64,000 bases of DNA, taken from Biscogniauxia marginata (taxonomy: Eukaryota; Ascomycota; Sordariomycetes; Xylariales; Xylariaceae). Made by a program: the position numbers and the translations under genes. Within the stretch, counting starts at the first letter, position 1, and each line of letters opens with the position of its first letter. Positions 46,766 to 59,006 of this stretch are shown piece by piece. Under the pieces are notes generated by a model that saw nothing but the letters and a program-made list of their open reading frames with translations, did not search any database and was not told where the DNA came from. The DNA is taken from NCBI GenBank assembly GCA_022695795.1, contig MU404125.1, forward strand, positions 62,001 through 126,000, given 5' to 3'.

Positions 46766-47870
46766 TGTGCGTAACGCAGATCTTCATGATACATATATAA
46801 GCATATCTCAGTTCCTTATTAGTCGGACATCCGGACCCATCAGTCGAAACACACAATGATGGAAATCCGACCAGGTCAGACGCGGAATTGGGGAGACATA
46901 AAGGTATATAGCGGCTGGTGATGTTCGGCAGTGTGTCGAAGTTGACCCTTCTCGACAACACCGACCCGTCGAGCTTAGCGCTCCGGTGTGAACTGGCCTC
47001 TGACTTGTCGACCTTGCCAGGCACCTGTGGCACATTGCATGACGGCCCCAAGGAGTAGCGCCCAGTAAGCGTGACGGATTGCCATATTGCGTAGTAGCGT
47101 TTTCTGCAGAGCGGGAGTTCGTGGGCTTGTCGCGATGCTGGTTGGATGAGATATCTGGGATGACAGGGGCGGTTAAGCGCCGAGGAGACGACATCCCGAG
47201 CTGATTGGCGATCGACGCCCACGTCCCCCAAGCGGTCCCCGCCCGATCTACCTATTCCCTTGTTTTCGCCCCTCCTTCCCTTTCCCAACCGCGTGCAATA
47301 AGTCGCTAATCGTTAGTCTGCTAGTCATGCGGTTACCATCACCATCACCATCACGGCACGATGGTACGCCTCTGGTCTTAAGATGGCTGATAAAGAGCTC
47401 TCTAGCCATTCCTCTTCCAGACTTATCACACTTCGTGTAGACCAAAACTTCAAATCAGATTCTTCCTCGATGTGATTTCGACCTTGCGCTTCGTAGCAGT
47501 CGGCATTATGAGTGACCAGCAACAAATAACACAAACGAACTATTTTGGAAGCTAACTGTTTATGATCGTCGACGATGATCGATGCAAGGAAACATATGGG
47601 ATTCCGGATGGCGGCAACAATTTAGGGCATTGATTGCTTCCTAATTGACAGTGTGATTGGACGACGGAGGGTAATGCCGCCGGCATAATGGGGACAGAAA
47701 GCAACGAGATTAGGGCCCCAGACACTATATGTGGCCCGTGCATTCACTGCCAATTGATAGTCTGCTCCAGAAGAATCATGAGTACCTATGTGAATTTCTC
47801 TATCGTCTATTAGACAGATGAAGCTAGGTACCGGTCACCAAGACGATTTCAGCCGCATATGGTCATTGAT
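46766..47870. other. Membrane-protein gene upstream region
   Basis: Presumed promoter and leader of the membrane-protein gene. A 177-codon minus-strand frame (47288-46755) was not accepted because it has no protein character. A CCATCA repeat lies near 47336-47356. Confidence 0.45.
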
Positions 47871-49720
47871 AATCCATACATATATGCGTTATAAATGCTT
47901 ATGCTAGGTAGGTTTTTAGTTTAATCCTCTACCTTCAAAGTCTTAATACAGTTGCTTTAAAATGACACGTTATCTTAGGTTTGATACAATTATAGTTTCT
48001 ATATCAATATAATTTTGAATTTCGGTTATACGGCATAATGTAGTTATATATGAAATATTAGGGGGGAGGGGTTTCTTGTCAGCATATCTAGGTAGTTATT
48101 CAGCTTGCGGGTATTAGTTGGAAAACAAGTGACACGGAAAAATAGAGGGACCAACTAGGTTGACTATCCTATATATCATCTAGGCATATAACTAGTATCC
48201 ACCACGTGTTGGATTGGCCCTCGTATTAACAAGATGCTCTTTGTAGTTGCCGTTAGAAAAACCGAAACTCCATGCGAGACGAGTCATCTCCAAAGTGATT
48301 TTAAGCCTCTCTTGACTATACAAATTGAAACCTCGCATTAAAGAGGTGGTCTTTCATTCACATACGCCTAAGTTATAACTCTGTGAGCGACACGCTAGCC
48401 GTTTATCTTGCTTTAAACCAGTATTTCTGTTAGGGGAGTGGTTAAGTGCACAACAAACTGAAAGTGATAGGCTTATAAGTTCACTATTAAACTGAGGCTA
48501 ACCGTTAGTGAACTCCTCCCAGACTCTCCTAGGCGTACATGACTCCTATATACCCAATTGACCGTAAATCATGTCCTTCTAGCCCCCGTGGCCTTGAGGG
48601 TGACCCTTTAAGCCCCTGACGACATCTGGGTATACGAAGTGACTGCTTTAATTTTTTGACAACGGTCCGTTAGTAAAAGCTAGATGTAATTAAGCTCTCA
48701 CTTAGTCTATTAAGCGTTCATCGTGAAAATGAACCTAGTGTCTAGTTAGTGCTTTAAAGCAGTATGATTAAAATCATTTGCAAGCTCACCTTCATACTTT
48801 CATTCCATTACGACAATTGAAATAAATGGCTTCCTTAACGACTAATACCGATTGTTTCACCATAGCCTCTAGCTTTTATAGTCTGAGCTCAAGGCCCTGT
48901 GGCCAATTGAGATATGGAACATATATAATACATAGCATCTGTCCCTTAGCATTCATTTTCGTCGCCACATACATCGCAGAACATCATGTATGCCATTTTT
49001 ATATATAGACAGTTGATGATATGCATACATGGGCCCTTAGAACCATACCTTGCTCGTTCCCTTTTTTCAAATAAAACAAGATTGATGCCAATGGTTTTGT
49101 CTTCTTTCTCTTTGTGTGTGAAAATCATATTAGTCTACTCGTTAGGAAAAATTGATTCCCGATCCTCCGACTACACCAAAACATATGGCAAGTCTCCCTG
49201 ACGAGATGTAGCAGGTCTATAAATAAGTACACCATATCATTCCGATAATCATCTTGACGCGAGGTGCAGCCTGGCATAAGCTGCTAATGAAATTTGACCG
49301 TTGTCAATACGATATCATTGAGATGCTGTGGATAAATCGAATACTTGGTTGCCAAACGAAGAATCAGAGATCGGTTGCGTCTCTAGGTCTTTCGACGAGA
49401 CTTCAATTTCTTATACTTAGTATATCCTCACTCTTCCCGTCCGCGATCGCTTTGATTATATGTATTGTACATGCTAGCACTGCTGCTGCGTATAAAGTAG
49501 CCGCGTGGCTAGCCATGAGACGAACTATGTACATACTACATAGAATAATCTATTATCTAGGTGTACTCTTGGAAAACTCATGACAAACTGGAACAATCCC
49601 AGTAATACTTCCAAATTTCAATTAATAATACATTGCCACTTGAGTCTATATCTACTACGCCATGCTGACCTACATATAGCTTTCTAGGCTTGTGTAAGGG
49701 TTCATATGCTACTTGTTGTT

Positions 49721-49751
49721 GCGCTAGGGAGGGAAAGCTCCTCTCTAGCGC
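49721..49751. repeat. Hairpin-forming inverted repeat
   Basis: Arms of 12 nt, GCGCTAGGGAGG and CCTCTCTAGCGC, pair at 11 of 12 positions around a 7 nt loop. It stands out as GC-rich in an AT-rich block. It could be a transposon remnant or an RNA hairpin. Confidence 0.6.
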
Positions 49752-50628
49752 TCACTACGAAAGTACTATATACAAGCTAAAGCATGGGCCACCTGTCCGT
49801 GACAGCTTGACTATATACTTGTCTTTTCCGAGCCTAGCCTAGAAACAATGATACTAATCGAAGAGGCACATCTTATACGAGTCATCACGCCGGCTTCGAA
49901 GTAGGTCATCCTATCCCAGTTTGAATCTTCGTACTTTACCTCGTAACTATTATGTTTTAATAATACCCTGCGCGATACCGCAAATAGGGGTTTTTTTAAG
50001 TTCGGTGTATAAATAACTTAATTACCTAGCTGTTAATTATTTATTACGAAATGATTATTATGTCATTTAAAAGCATTATATATATATATATATTAATATA
50101 AACGTTCTTAATGGGAATAGTTTGGTTGTCTTAAGAATTTAATATATCTCATTGATATAACTTATTAAACTGAATTATTTGTGTATTTAATAAGGATAAA
50201 CTCATATTGCCTAAGCTATAAAAGGTGCGCTACATGGCACTGTTCAGCCATGTGACTGATGATATACGGCCGAAATGGCTAGAGCTTGGTGGGCCATATA
50301 TCTCTATATACGAGGATGAATGTAAGAAACACCTACCTGTCGTTTCTTCTCTTATCATGCTCCTCCTTCTATGGTGCCTAGTCTAAGTTTGGATAGGTAA
50401 TACGCAGTCTTCACAGTCACTATAACACAAGCGCCATTTAGGCTGGGCAGTGAGATAAAGAAATATAATTGCTCAGGGTGTACCGTCTGCCTAGCAGGTA
50501 AGAGAGTGCAAGAATATAATTTCCCCAGGTCTAACCACAAAGTTAATTTATATATGAAATGCCCAGACTCTTTCCATGCTGATGACCTCAGTCCAATTTG
50601 AGACGTGGAAAGTAATACAGTTTCTTCT

Positions 50629-50958
50629 TCATTTCAGATGACTCCCCGGAGCATCATGGCCATGCTTGGTGAGGCATCGAGACATCGGGCTGGTGCCTTC
50701 CTTGGGGCTCTGAGGCATATTGGCTTTGTCGGCAACTTTCTCACTTTTCCCATTGTTCTTGCTGTCTTGAGGGGCAACTTTCTCTTCAGAGATGTGGCCC
50801 TCAGCCCAGCTTCCAATCCCTATTAGGATTTGAGCTTTTGGATCCTTGATCCTGATAATAGTGAGCCAACCGAGTAGCTGTAGGGATACCTGAGAAAGAA
50901 AGAAAAGAAAGAAAAGAACCCTTACGTCGTAGGATCCATGGTATCTTGCTGTGAGCAA
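50629..50958 (-). pseudogene. Possible gene remnant in the AT-rich block (weak)
   Basis: A 109-codon minus-strand frame has Lys/Glu/Ser-rich, protein-like composition in its second half (for example APQDSKNNGKSEKVADKAN) and higher GC than its surroundings. A plausible splice acceptor (TTTCTCAG) at about 50890 would open an exon running to the stop codon. I recognise no family, and nothing upstream supplies a convincing first exon, so it may be the tail of a decayed gene or chance. Confidence 0.2.
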
Positions 50959-52633
50959 AGGTCGAGAACGACGTAGGTAGGAGGGCCTCGTGTGTTTTGT
51001 TCAAGTAGAACAAGGTAGGGGAGTCTGACTTGTACCAAAGGCACGACAAGCAAATCAAAATTTGACAGATTCTAAGGTGTCGTACGGCCAGATCATGGAA
51101 ATGAATTTGGCTTGGAGGAACAGAGAGGCAGCCATGCTGAGACAAGTCGGATACTTATACCATAATCTTGCTTCGATATACATGTTCGGTGTAAGATGAA
51201 GAACTCTGAGTGGCGGTCTTGGAATGAATCAAGTTATCCATGCTGAACGAATTAAATGTGAGATACCATGTGCAATATTGCACTGGCCCAGATATGACAT
51301 GACGACTTGCTGGAGGAAGAAGCGTTATGAGGGCTTGGGCAGTGACAAGTTCGCCCAATTTCTGTGCTACTCTATTGTTCCCCTGTCAAGCTACATGTAG
51401 AAACCTAGTTGTGTGGAGGTGTAGGCACATATGCACGTCCGATCCATATACGTTCGTAGGGACCATGATCTCATGTTCTGTCGGTGATTCTCCCGTCACG
51501 TCATTGGCTGGGTATCTGTCTTGCCACCGGCAGCTATTCCCGAATAGGTAACCGCTCTACCTCCCGCCTGGCACCTCCCAAAGCCTCATTCCGTGTTCCC
51601 GACGTTCTGCATTGTCCCAAGTCTCATGTGGTCCTCTGGATTGTCGCATTCCGGCTGCTTACTGCATTATTCTCTAGTTTTCTAAACAGTGGCATGCGGG
51701 ACTTCGACCGCTTGCTGTGTGATCAGATATCTAAAGTCATTATCCAAAAAAAATTACTGGTTTCCCCTTAGCGATGAAAAGGAAAATATTTGATTCGCTA
51801 TATCAACAACATTTTGCCATGCGTCCAAAGTATTATAACAGAAGGTAGATTCTCGAGGCTTTCGCTATACATCTTAGAGAAGCAGTCAAGGATAGTATGT
51901 ATTCCGTATTTATACCTAGGTATTCCTAGGAGCGGTATAGATATTCTTACACGAGTATTTCGAACATATATACCTATAAATATATATATATTCCGCAAGA
52001 GGCTGTAGGCTTGTAAGTTGTAAGTGGTTGTCGTCGTGTCTGATCTTACACGTACCTTACCTTACCAATCCCCACTATTTATAGCCATCAAGAATCCCTA
52101 TTGGTTAGGAGTTTCAAGGTTGGATCTCAGTGTTAGAGTGGTCTGTGCTCCACAAGCCCACACTAATTAATGAATTGCCAAGCCATAATCCATACCAATC
52201 ACTGTGCATAGACCTTACAAGGTACATACATTAGGTAAGTCTTCAAGACAACTTAGTTAATAATGGAAACAAACTCTTAACGTCCTTGGCCGATGCGAAT
52301 TGCCTGCTGCGTGATATCGGTTATGTTGCACTAAGAAATTGAACTTCGACCATATCAATTGATACATCTTCTTCTTTTCCTGTTACGCCCCGCACGATAA
52401 TACCGTAGGCGAGGGCAGCAGACTGCAGGAAGACATGGTCACCTGATTCCGCGCTGCGCGTTGGACAAGCATTACCGCGTCTCACATTCACAAAAGCGCG
52501 TTGGATAGCCCAAACTATTAGTTGTCCCCTTGAGAGACACCGATGTTTATGAGATTCTGTGTCGAGGAGAAGTGTTCGTAGCTCTAGCTATAGTCTCGTT
52601 CATTGATTTCATACAATCCTGGGTCTTCACGCC

Positions 52634-55600
52634 ATGCCGATCACGACCGAAGACGACATATTCAAGTCCTTGAATAAAGCACAGCGTCGTGCCGTTAGTT
52701 CAGACGCTTCCACCGTTGCTATATTGGCTGGTCCCGGAAGCGGAAAGACCCATACGCTTACCTCTCGGGTCGTTTGGCTCATCGACCATGTGGGCTTTCA
52801 ACCATGCGACGTTATGGTCGCAACATTCACCGTGAAGGCGTCGAACGAGATGAAGACGCGTATCGGGCAGGCTCTGGGTGATGGACGCGAAAAGAAGATT
52901 ATCTTGGGCACCTTCCACAGCATCGCTCGACGATATCTAGCCGCCTACGGCAAGCTGATTGGTCTTGATCCTAAGTTTGGCATTGCAGATGACTCCGATT
53001 CACGTGGCATTATCAAACGTATCTGCAAGAGATTAAACGCCCCAATCGACCCCCCGGTAGCTCGTTCCTGGATCAGCAGGCGAAAAGCCAAAGGGACTTC
53101 AGACGAACAGGTTGTCAAGGCTAAGAGTGGCCAGGCTGTGGAATCCAAGGCTCTAGAGCAATGCTACCAAGAGTATCAGAGCCACCTTGAGCGATCAAAC
53201 TTGCTTGATTATGATGATCTCCTAGTCCGTTGCGTCGAGCTTCTTCGCACATTTCCCCACTGCGTCTCCAACATCCAGACCGTCCTGATCGACGAGTATC
53301 AAGACACCAATGGTGTCCAGTACGATCTTATGAAACTGTTTGCCCAGAAGAACCGGAGGATAACTATCGTCGGAGACCCGGACCAGAGTATATATGGCTG
53401 GCGTTCGGCAGAAATAAGAAATCTCCATCGCCTGCTCCGCGACTTTCCGGGCACCGACGAGATATCTCTAGAGGAAAACTACAGATCCTCGAGCTCCATA
53501 CTGGCAGCATCCTTGAACGTCATCCAACAAGATGAAGGAAGGTACAAGAAGGTTTTGTTACCGGTGCACGATAAAGGCACCCGGCCAGTTCTTCGTAAAC
53601 TGAAGACCTCCACGAACGAAGCTGAGTGGATCGTTTCCGAGATCAAACGCATAAGGCTACTGTCTGGGAACATGATTAATTTCGATGACGTTGCAATCCT
53701 GCTTCGATCTGCTTCTTTATCACGACATATAGAATCCGTTCTCGGGCGAGAGGGCATATCTTACCGGATGGTTGGTATGTAATAGTTGCCATCTCATCCT
53801 GGTATTTCTAGAATTGATGCTCACATACTTTTAGGCGGGTTTAAATTCTACGAGCGAGCTGAGATCAAGATCGTACTAGACTACATGCGAATAATCCATC
53901 AACCTGATAACAACGACGCCCTTGCGCGTATTATTAACGTTCCAAAACGAGGCATCGGAGAGACAACAATCAAGTCCTTGTTGGAGGAAGCTGAACGAGG
54001 CTCCATGAGTCTTTGGGAGCTGCTTGACAAACATTGTCGAGGGGATCGCATAGCCAAAACAACTATCCGCAAGAACATAGAGCAGAAAATCAGCGGGGAG
54101 TTAATAAAGCTGATTGGAAGTCTGCGAAGACGCCTGCGCTCGAGTGACGGAACCCCCATCAACCTGGTTGATATGATCCAGCAGTTGCTTCGGGACCTGC
54201 AATTCGAGAAGTATCTAGAAGATACCTACGGCCCCGAGTATGAGTCCCGATGGGCAAATATCCAAGAGTTCGTGAACCTTGCCGAAGAATTCATGCACCA
54301 TGGTCAGCTCGAGGAAGAACCGCTGCCTGTTGTTGATAGACTAGAGCAAGCTCCGGATAATGATCTCCTAGCAAAGTTTCTGGCGAATGTAACGCTGGCA
54401 TCGGACAAGCAGACTGAGGACAAAGACCAAGAGGGAAAGCCCCTTGTTACGGTATCCACAATACATGCTGCGAAAGGCCTCGAGTGGCCCGTGGTCTTCG
54501 TGCCTGCGGTCTACAAGGGATCCATACCACACGTTCGATCAGATGATGACAATGAAGAGCGTCGCCTACTCTACGTTGCGATGACCCGGGCTAAGACCCT
54601 GCTATATCTTAGCTATCCGCTCTACACCGGGAACGGTGGCGGGGGTACTGTGTCTCTTTCACCATTTGTGGAAGATCTCTCCTCAAGCTTCCTCCAGCGA
54701 GGGCCGTCTTTCGACCGGCCAGTAATGTCGCAATTGGCCAGAATACTGCACAGAAATCTACCCCCGGATGATGTCATTTATAAGGGTATACCGGCCATGA
54801 CAGCCCCTGAAGATAATCTCTTCCCTATCGACCCTAGCCAGCCTCAACAGCAATCCACTGTGACGGATGGTGATAAATATGGCGAAAACACGGGACCTCG
54901 CAAGCGACAGAAGCTCCAAAACGGAACAAAAGGCGTCCAGGTCGCCGAGGAATCGGTCGAGGGCTGGGCCGCCCCGTACCCGACCACGATGGACAAAGCT
55001 TCTTCGTTCACCATCCCATCGGGCTTCACAACGGCGGGCGCGCACATGGCCAGCGTAGCCGCTGCTGCCGCTATCGCGGAAGCCAGGGGTGCCCCGAAGC
55101 GTCCCCCAGGGAACAACACCTCGAAAAGGCCTCCCCCCAACCGACCCCCCGGCCAAAGGAACCTCCTCGGCTACGGCTACGGCGTGACGAACCACGACAA
55201 GTCGAGGCAGCCCGTCGACGAGCCAATGCCAACCTCCCGACCCGGCCACGCCCGCGCTCCCTACTCCCGAGTACCACCACTCGCGCCGCCCAACCAACGC
55301 CCCGGCCACTCCCAAACCACCATCACCCCCGTACTGCCTCCTCCCCCCGCCCAACCCGCCACAGCCATCGCCCCCGGTCTCGCAGCGCACAAGCTCGGCC
55401 CCGCAAAGATGGCCAGCAAGCCCGTCGTCAATCACCACCACCACCACCTTCCGCCAGGCGAGAAGGCACAACAACAACAACAAACCCCCAAGAAGCCATA
55501 CGCGTGCCTGTTCTCCAGCTCTCCGCCGTCGCCCGCGAGAGAGAAGGAAAACGCCGTTCCTCCTCCTCCTCCGCCGCCGCCGCCGGCAGAAGAAGAGGAG

Positions 55601-55789
55601 AAGACGCGGCCCGCGGCCAGCTTCCACGCTACGACGGTGACTGGGTCTCTGGGCTGGATGGGGAGTGGCAGGGGAGGGCCAGGGGGAGGGGGAGGAGGGA
55701 TCAAGAGGCCCGCGGGCTTGGGACGCAGCGGGATCGCGCCCGTGGCCGCGCTGAATAAACCTTATAAACTTACTGTGAAAAGGCCGTGA
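52634..55789 (+). CDS. srs2: UvrD-family 3'-5' DNA helicase, Srs2 orthologue
   Basis: Two exons, 52634-53774 and 53835-55789, with a 60 nt intron encode 1031 aa. Superfamily 1A helicase motifs appear in order: Walker A AGPGSGKT (32-39), Ia TFTVKASNEM (64-73), Walker B DEYQD (220-224), III GDPDQSIYGWRSA (247-259), EENYRSS (about 278-284), then in exon 2 STIHAAKGLEWPVVF and RRLLYVAMTRAK. The split UvrD-C arrangement and length fit Srs2, which strips Rad51 from single-stranded DNA to limit unwanted recombination and acts at replication forks in the nucleus. The last ~300 residues are low-complexity: Pro-rich, His5, Gln5, poly-Pro and a Gly-rich stretch. They end in a basic KPYKLTVKRP tail, where yeast Srs2 carries its SUMO/PCNA contacts; no such motif is certain here. 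The start is the first ATG, directly before the helicase Q-region (LNKAQRRAV). Confidence 0.95.
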
Positions 55790-56323
55790 AGGTCCCCCCC
55801 CCCCTCCCCCTTGCCCGGGGAATGGAGAAAAGGGAGAGGGATTGATTATTTATTTATTATCTAGGTATTATTATGAAAATTGGGCGTTAATGGGTGAGAT
55901 AACGAATGTATTGTTACTACATAGTGAGTAAAGTCAGTTACGAGAGGAAATGACACCAAGTTGCGTTTCATTGCCTGCCAATTTTTGTGATAAGAGTGAG
56001 TATATATGGTTGGTGTTAGTTGGTTTGAATTTTATATATACTTATATGTATATCAAATTTTCAGCATAAATCTATGCAATGAATAAACAAATTGTGTTAA
56101 GACTATACATGGGAGGTAATAAGCCTTAAAAACAGCGTAATCGCCCATATATGGATATACTAACCACCACTGTGTACTCCATAGTCAACGAAATATGAGA
56201 TCTCGATATCTCGAGTCTCCCTCTCTCCCCCGGTGCCTTCTTTTTGATAAATCCGTTCTTCTAGACACTCAGTCTCTCTCTCTCTATATATTTATATATA
56301 ATTAACCTTTCCAAACTCCTTTT
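55790..56323. other. Shared 3' region of convergent genes
   Basis: It lies between the stop codons of the convergent Srs2 and deacetylase genes and should hold both 3' untranslated regions. It is AT-rich with TATATA stretches and a (CT)n tract near 56272-56285. No gene. Confidence 0.7.
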
Positions 56324-57745
56324 CTAGCGACTGAAGACCCTAGTTCCGAACTTCCAGACCTCATCGATGACGAGCTCGAGCCCGTTTTCGCGGCCGCGGT
56401 TCTCCGACAGCACGACCAGGTCCGCATCGGCGCCGTCGTCGAGGCAGCCCTTGACGCCCTGCAGGCCCAGCATCGCGGCCGGGGTCGACGTCACGGCTCT
56501 CAGGGCCTGCGGGATCGTCGTGCCTGTCCAGTTGAGAAAGTTGTTCACGCACTCGATGAGCGTGATGGAGCTATATCGAGAGTTGTCAGTTATTTTGTTG
56601 CTCATCGTTTCATCTAGACTCCATTCTATGGTTCATGCGAAGAAAGGGTTGGGAGTAGGGGGGGGGCTCGCTTACCTTCCAGCAATCCGGTCCGAGCCCT
56701 CAAGGATGAGTTTGGCCCCTTTCTTGATGATGTGGTTCGTGCAGTCTCCGTTGGTCCACTGGTAGGCACCGTCGGGCAGGCCGACGAGGTGCATAGCGTC
56801 GGTGACGAGGATGAAGCCGTCCGGGTGCGCGTTGAAGGCGATCTTGATGGTTGTCGGGTGTAGGTGCTCGCCGTCGGCAATGATGCCGAAATAAGGTCGC
56901 GGGAGGCTCTCGGCGATGCCGAGGACGCCGAAGATGCCCGGGTTCCGGTGGTGCAGAGGTCGCATCGCATTGAACAGGTGTGTGATCATGGTTGCGCCCG
57001 CGCCCACCGCCCTTGACGCTTCCTCGTACGTCGCCTCCGAGTGTCCGATCGAGTAGATGATGCCCCGGCTAGTGAGCTCTGGGATTAGCCTTGTCATCTG
57101 TCCCACCTCTGGCGCCGCTGTGACCATCTTGATCGGGATTGGTCGGTGGTGGTTGTCCTCCGGATTGATGTTGGCTACGCCGTAACAGTCTTCCAGGTCT
57201 TCAAAGGTCTCGGCCTGCCGGAGAACATCTACACTGTGGACTCCATTTTTGGTTGGGCTCAGGAACGGACCCTCGACGTGTGCGCCGAGGGACTCGGCTC
57301 CATCTTCCGCAACCTGCAGGTATCCGGAGGGCCCGAGATGGGGCAAGGCCCGCTTGTAGATTTCACTCCGCTGGCTGGTGATTGTCGGCACATATGAGGT
57401 GACGCCCGTTTTCACCATTTGTCTGTTTATTTCCTTGATCTTCTTGGCGTAGGCAGCGGGCTCGAGGAGCGTTGAGAAGTTGAAGCCGAATGCCCCGTTC
57501 AGCTGACACTCGATGAGACCGGGGGATAATATGCGACCGCCAAGGTCGATAACCTGTTCCGGGAGAACGAACTCATCGTAGAAGGCAGACTGGCTCCGGA
57601 TGATCTTGCCGGTGATGGAATTGACCCATAAGTCATCCTCGACCAACGAGGTACCCTTTAGGATGCGGCAGTTGGTGAATTTGGTGATGCCGTTTCCACC
57701 GTTTTTCGGCGTCGACTTGGGTGAGGAGGGAAGAGAGTGGGGCAT
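56324..57745 (-). CDS. dac1: N-acetylglucosamine-6-phosphate deacetylase
   Basis: Two exons, 57745-56676 and 56570-56324, with a 105 nt intron encode 438 aa. The enzyme removes acetate from GlcNAc-6-phosphate, giving glucosamine-6-phosphate for entry to glycolysis. Amidohydrolase-fold landmarks are present: GLIECQLNGAFG (76-87, with the Q-x-N pair that replaces H-x-H in NagA), HVEGPF (156-161, metal-binding Glu), GHSEATYEEA (234-243), THLFNAM (255-261), ADGEHLHP (290-297) and the catalytic Asp in VTDAMHLVGLPDG (D316). The C-terminal exon carries SSITLIECVNNF and ALRAVTSTPAAMLGL. It is transcribed divergently from the GH3-GNAT gene, as expected for a GlcNAc catabolic cluster. Cytosolic. The symbol follows Trichoderma and Candida usage. 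Confidence 0.95.
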
Positions 57746-59006
57746 GTTTAAACTTAAGAAGAAGGTATAAGTTGTAATATAGAGAATATAGGCTGTTTGT
57801 TTTGTGCTATGTTCCGTCGAGCAGCAGGACGGTGGTCCCTTCAGCTAGTATTTTGGTCTCCATGAACATGACACAGAAGGTTAAGAAAGTTGCGTGCCCA
57901 CACATATTTATTCAAATGTATGATATCACTAGAGCAGAAGCGTTGGCGCCGAAGCTTGTTTCTCGGAGACTAAGCCGGAGCGTTCGGGATCCCCCTCGGT
58001 CGTGGGAGGCGACGATAGCATCACTAACAGGGCCGATGCCCGGAATTCTGAAACCCACAGTGCACTCCTGTGGTGGGGTATACTGGACATCAGTGTGCGT
58101 GGTAAATGTGAGTGTGGGTGTAAGTGTGACCGTGATGCGTCAAGCGTATAGCCTTGCCCATCGAGACCGATGGACCGGTGTCAATTCCCTTATGCGAACG
58201 AACGAGAGCAACATGACCCATGTGATCGAAGGGACTGGCCAGCAGTGTTCAATCGATTCTGAGTCACGGCCGGGATGGTTGCCTCTCCAGAAGGAAAAAA
58301 AAATTGATAAGTGCTAGCTACCGGTGCTCGCGAAAAGGTGCCTCGACTAACACCGGTGCTGGTCTTGCTTGTGTCATCTTGACGCCTCTCAGTGGGTATC
58401 GTCGAACCTTCGAATCAGGTCCTTGCCTCGTCTAGATAACATTCATGTGTGACCATCCATCCCAGAATCACATGTATGATAGCCGGCACGCTGTGCACCA
58501 CGACGTGGTGGAAATGCCATCTGTCTGAGGCTACAACTAGATTGAGAAGGTAACGTTGCGAGGTTTTGGTGGGAGGGAATATCGATTTGCGACGACACCA
58601 AGAAAAGACATCTTCCCTCCCCCAGCTGAGGCAGCCCCACCTGTCCCAAAGGAGTATAGCCGACACTCCCGTCTCGTCCAATCAGGTTGCGGCTCTTGCT
58701 GACTGCTCCAAACCCGCCGATACTCCAGCGACACTCGCACCGACCGTCCTTGCATAGTCTGTGTTTAGCTTACATTATCGATTCTAGTCCTCGCTTTCGT
58801 GCTCTCGCCATCCACGCATTGGGCCGTGATCGAGTCCAATTCGATCCCACCGGCTCCGCCTCTTTTCTCTCCCCTCTCGCGACCCGGCTACCCTTTTGAT
58901 TGTTACACTCGCCTGTCGTTGATGAGGTCCCGTTTGGAGTCTGATCTGCCCTGCATGCACATGTTCGGCCCGCCAGCCACAACGTGACACTAGACTCAAT
59001 ATCAGG
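57746..59006. promoter_or_regulatory. Divergent promoter of the deacetylase and GH3-GNAT genes
   Basis: About 1.26 kb separates the two start codons, so both genes probably share control elements. A CCAAT box lies at 58678-58682 on the plus strand. In Trichoderma the GlcNAc cluster is controlled by an Ndt80-like factor (RON1); I cannot identify its site by eye. A 171-codon plus-strand frame at 57802-58317 lacks protein character and is not called. Confidence 0.55.

Larger units (their letters stand above)
47871..52633. other. AT-rich gene-poor block, probable mutated repeat DNA, plus Srs2 promoter
   Basis: Base composition drops visibly: several lines near 47990-48060 and 50000-50200 are 75% or more A+T and dense in TA steps. 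Open frames are short in all six frames. This is what repeat-induced point mutation leaves in old transposon copies, but no terminal repeat or transposase/RT motif is recognisable, so no element is named. Islands of normal composition occur, notably 50600-50960. The last few hundred bases, back to normal GC, are the Srs2 promoter. Confidence 0.5.

Noticed and set aside
46755..47288. Minus-strand open frame of 177 codons upstream of the membrane-protein gene
   Set aside because: It overlaps the start of that gene, has no recognisable motif and is probably leader or promoter.
54758..55627. Minus-strand open frame of 289 codons
   Set aside because: It is the shadow of the low-complexity, GC-rich end of the Srs2 gene.
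57802..58317. Plus-strand open frame of 171 codons in the divergent promoter
   Set aside because: It has no protein-like motif and lies where both flanking genes need promoter sequence.
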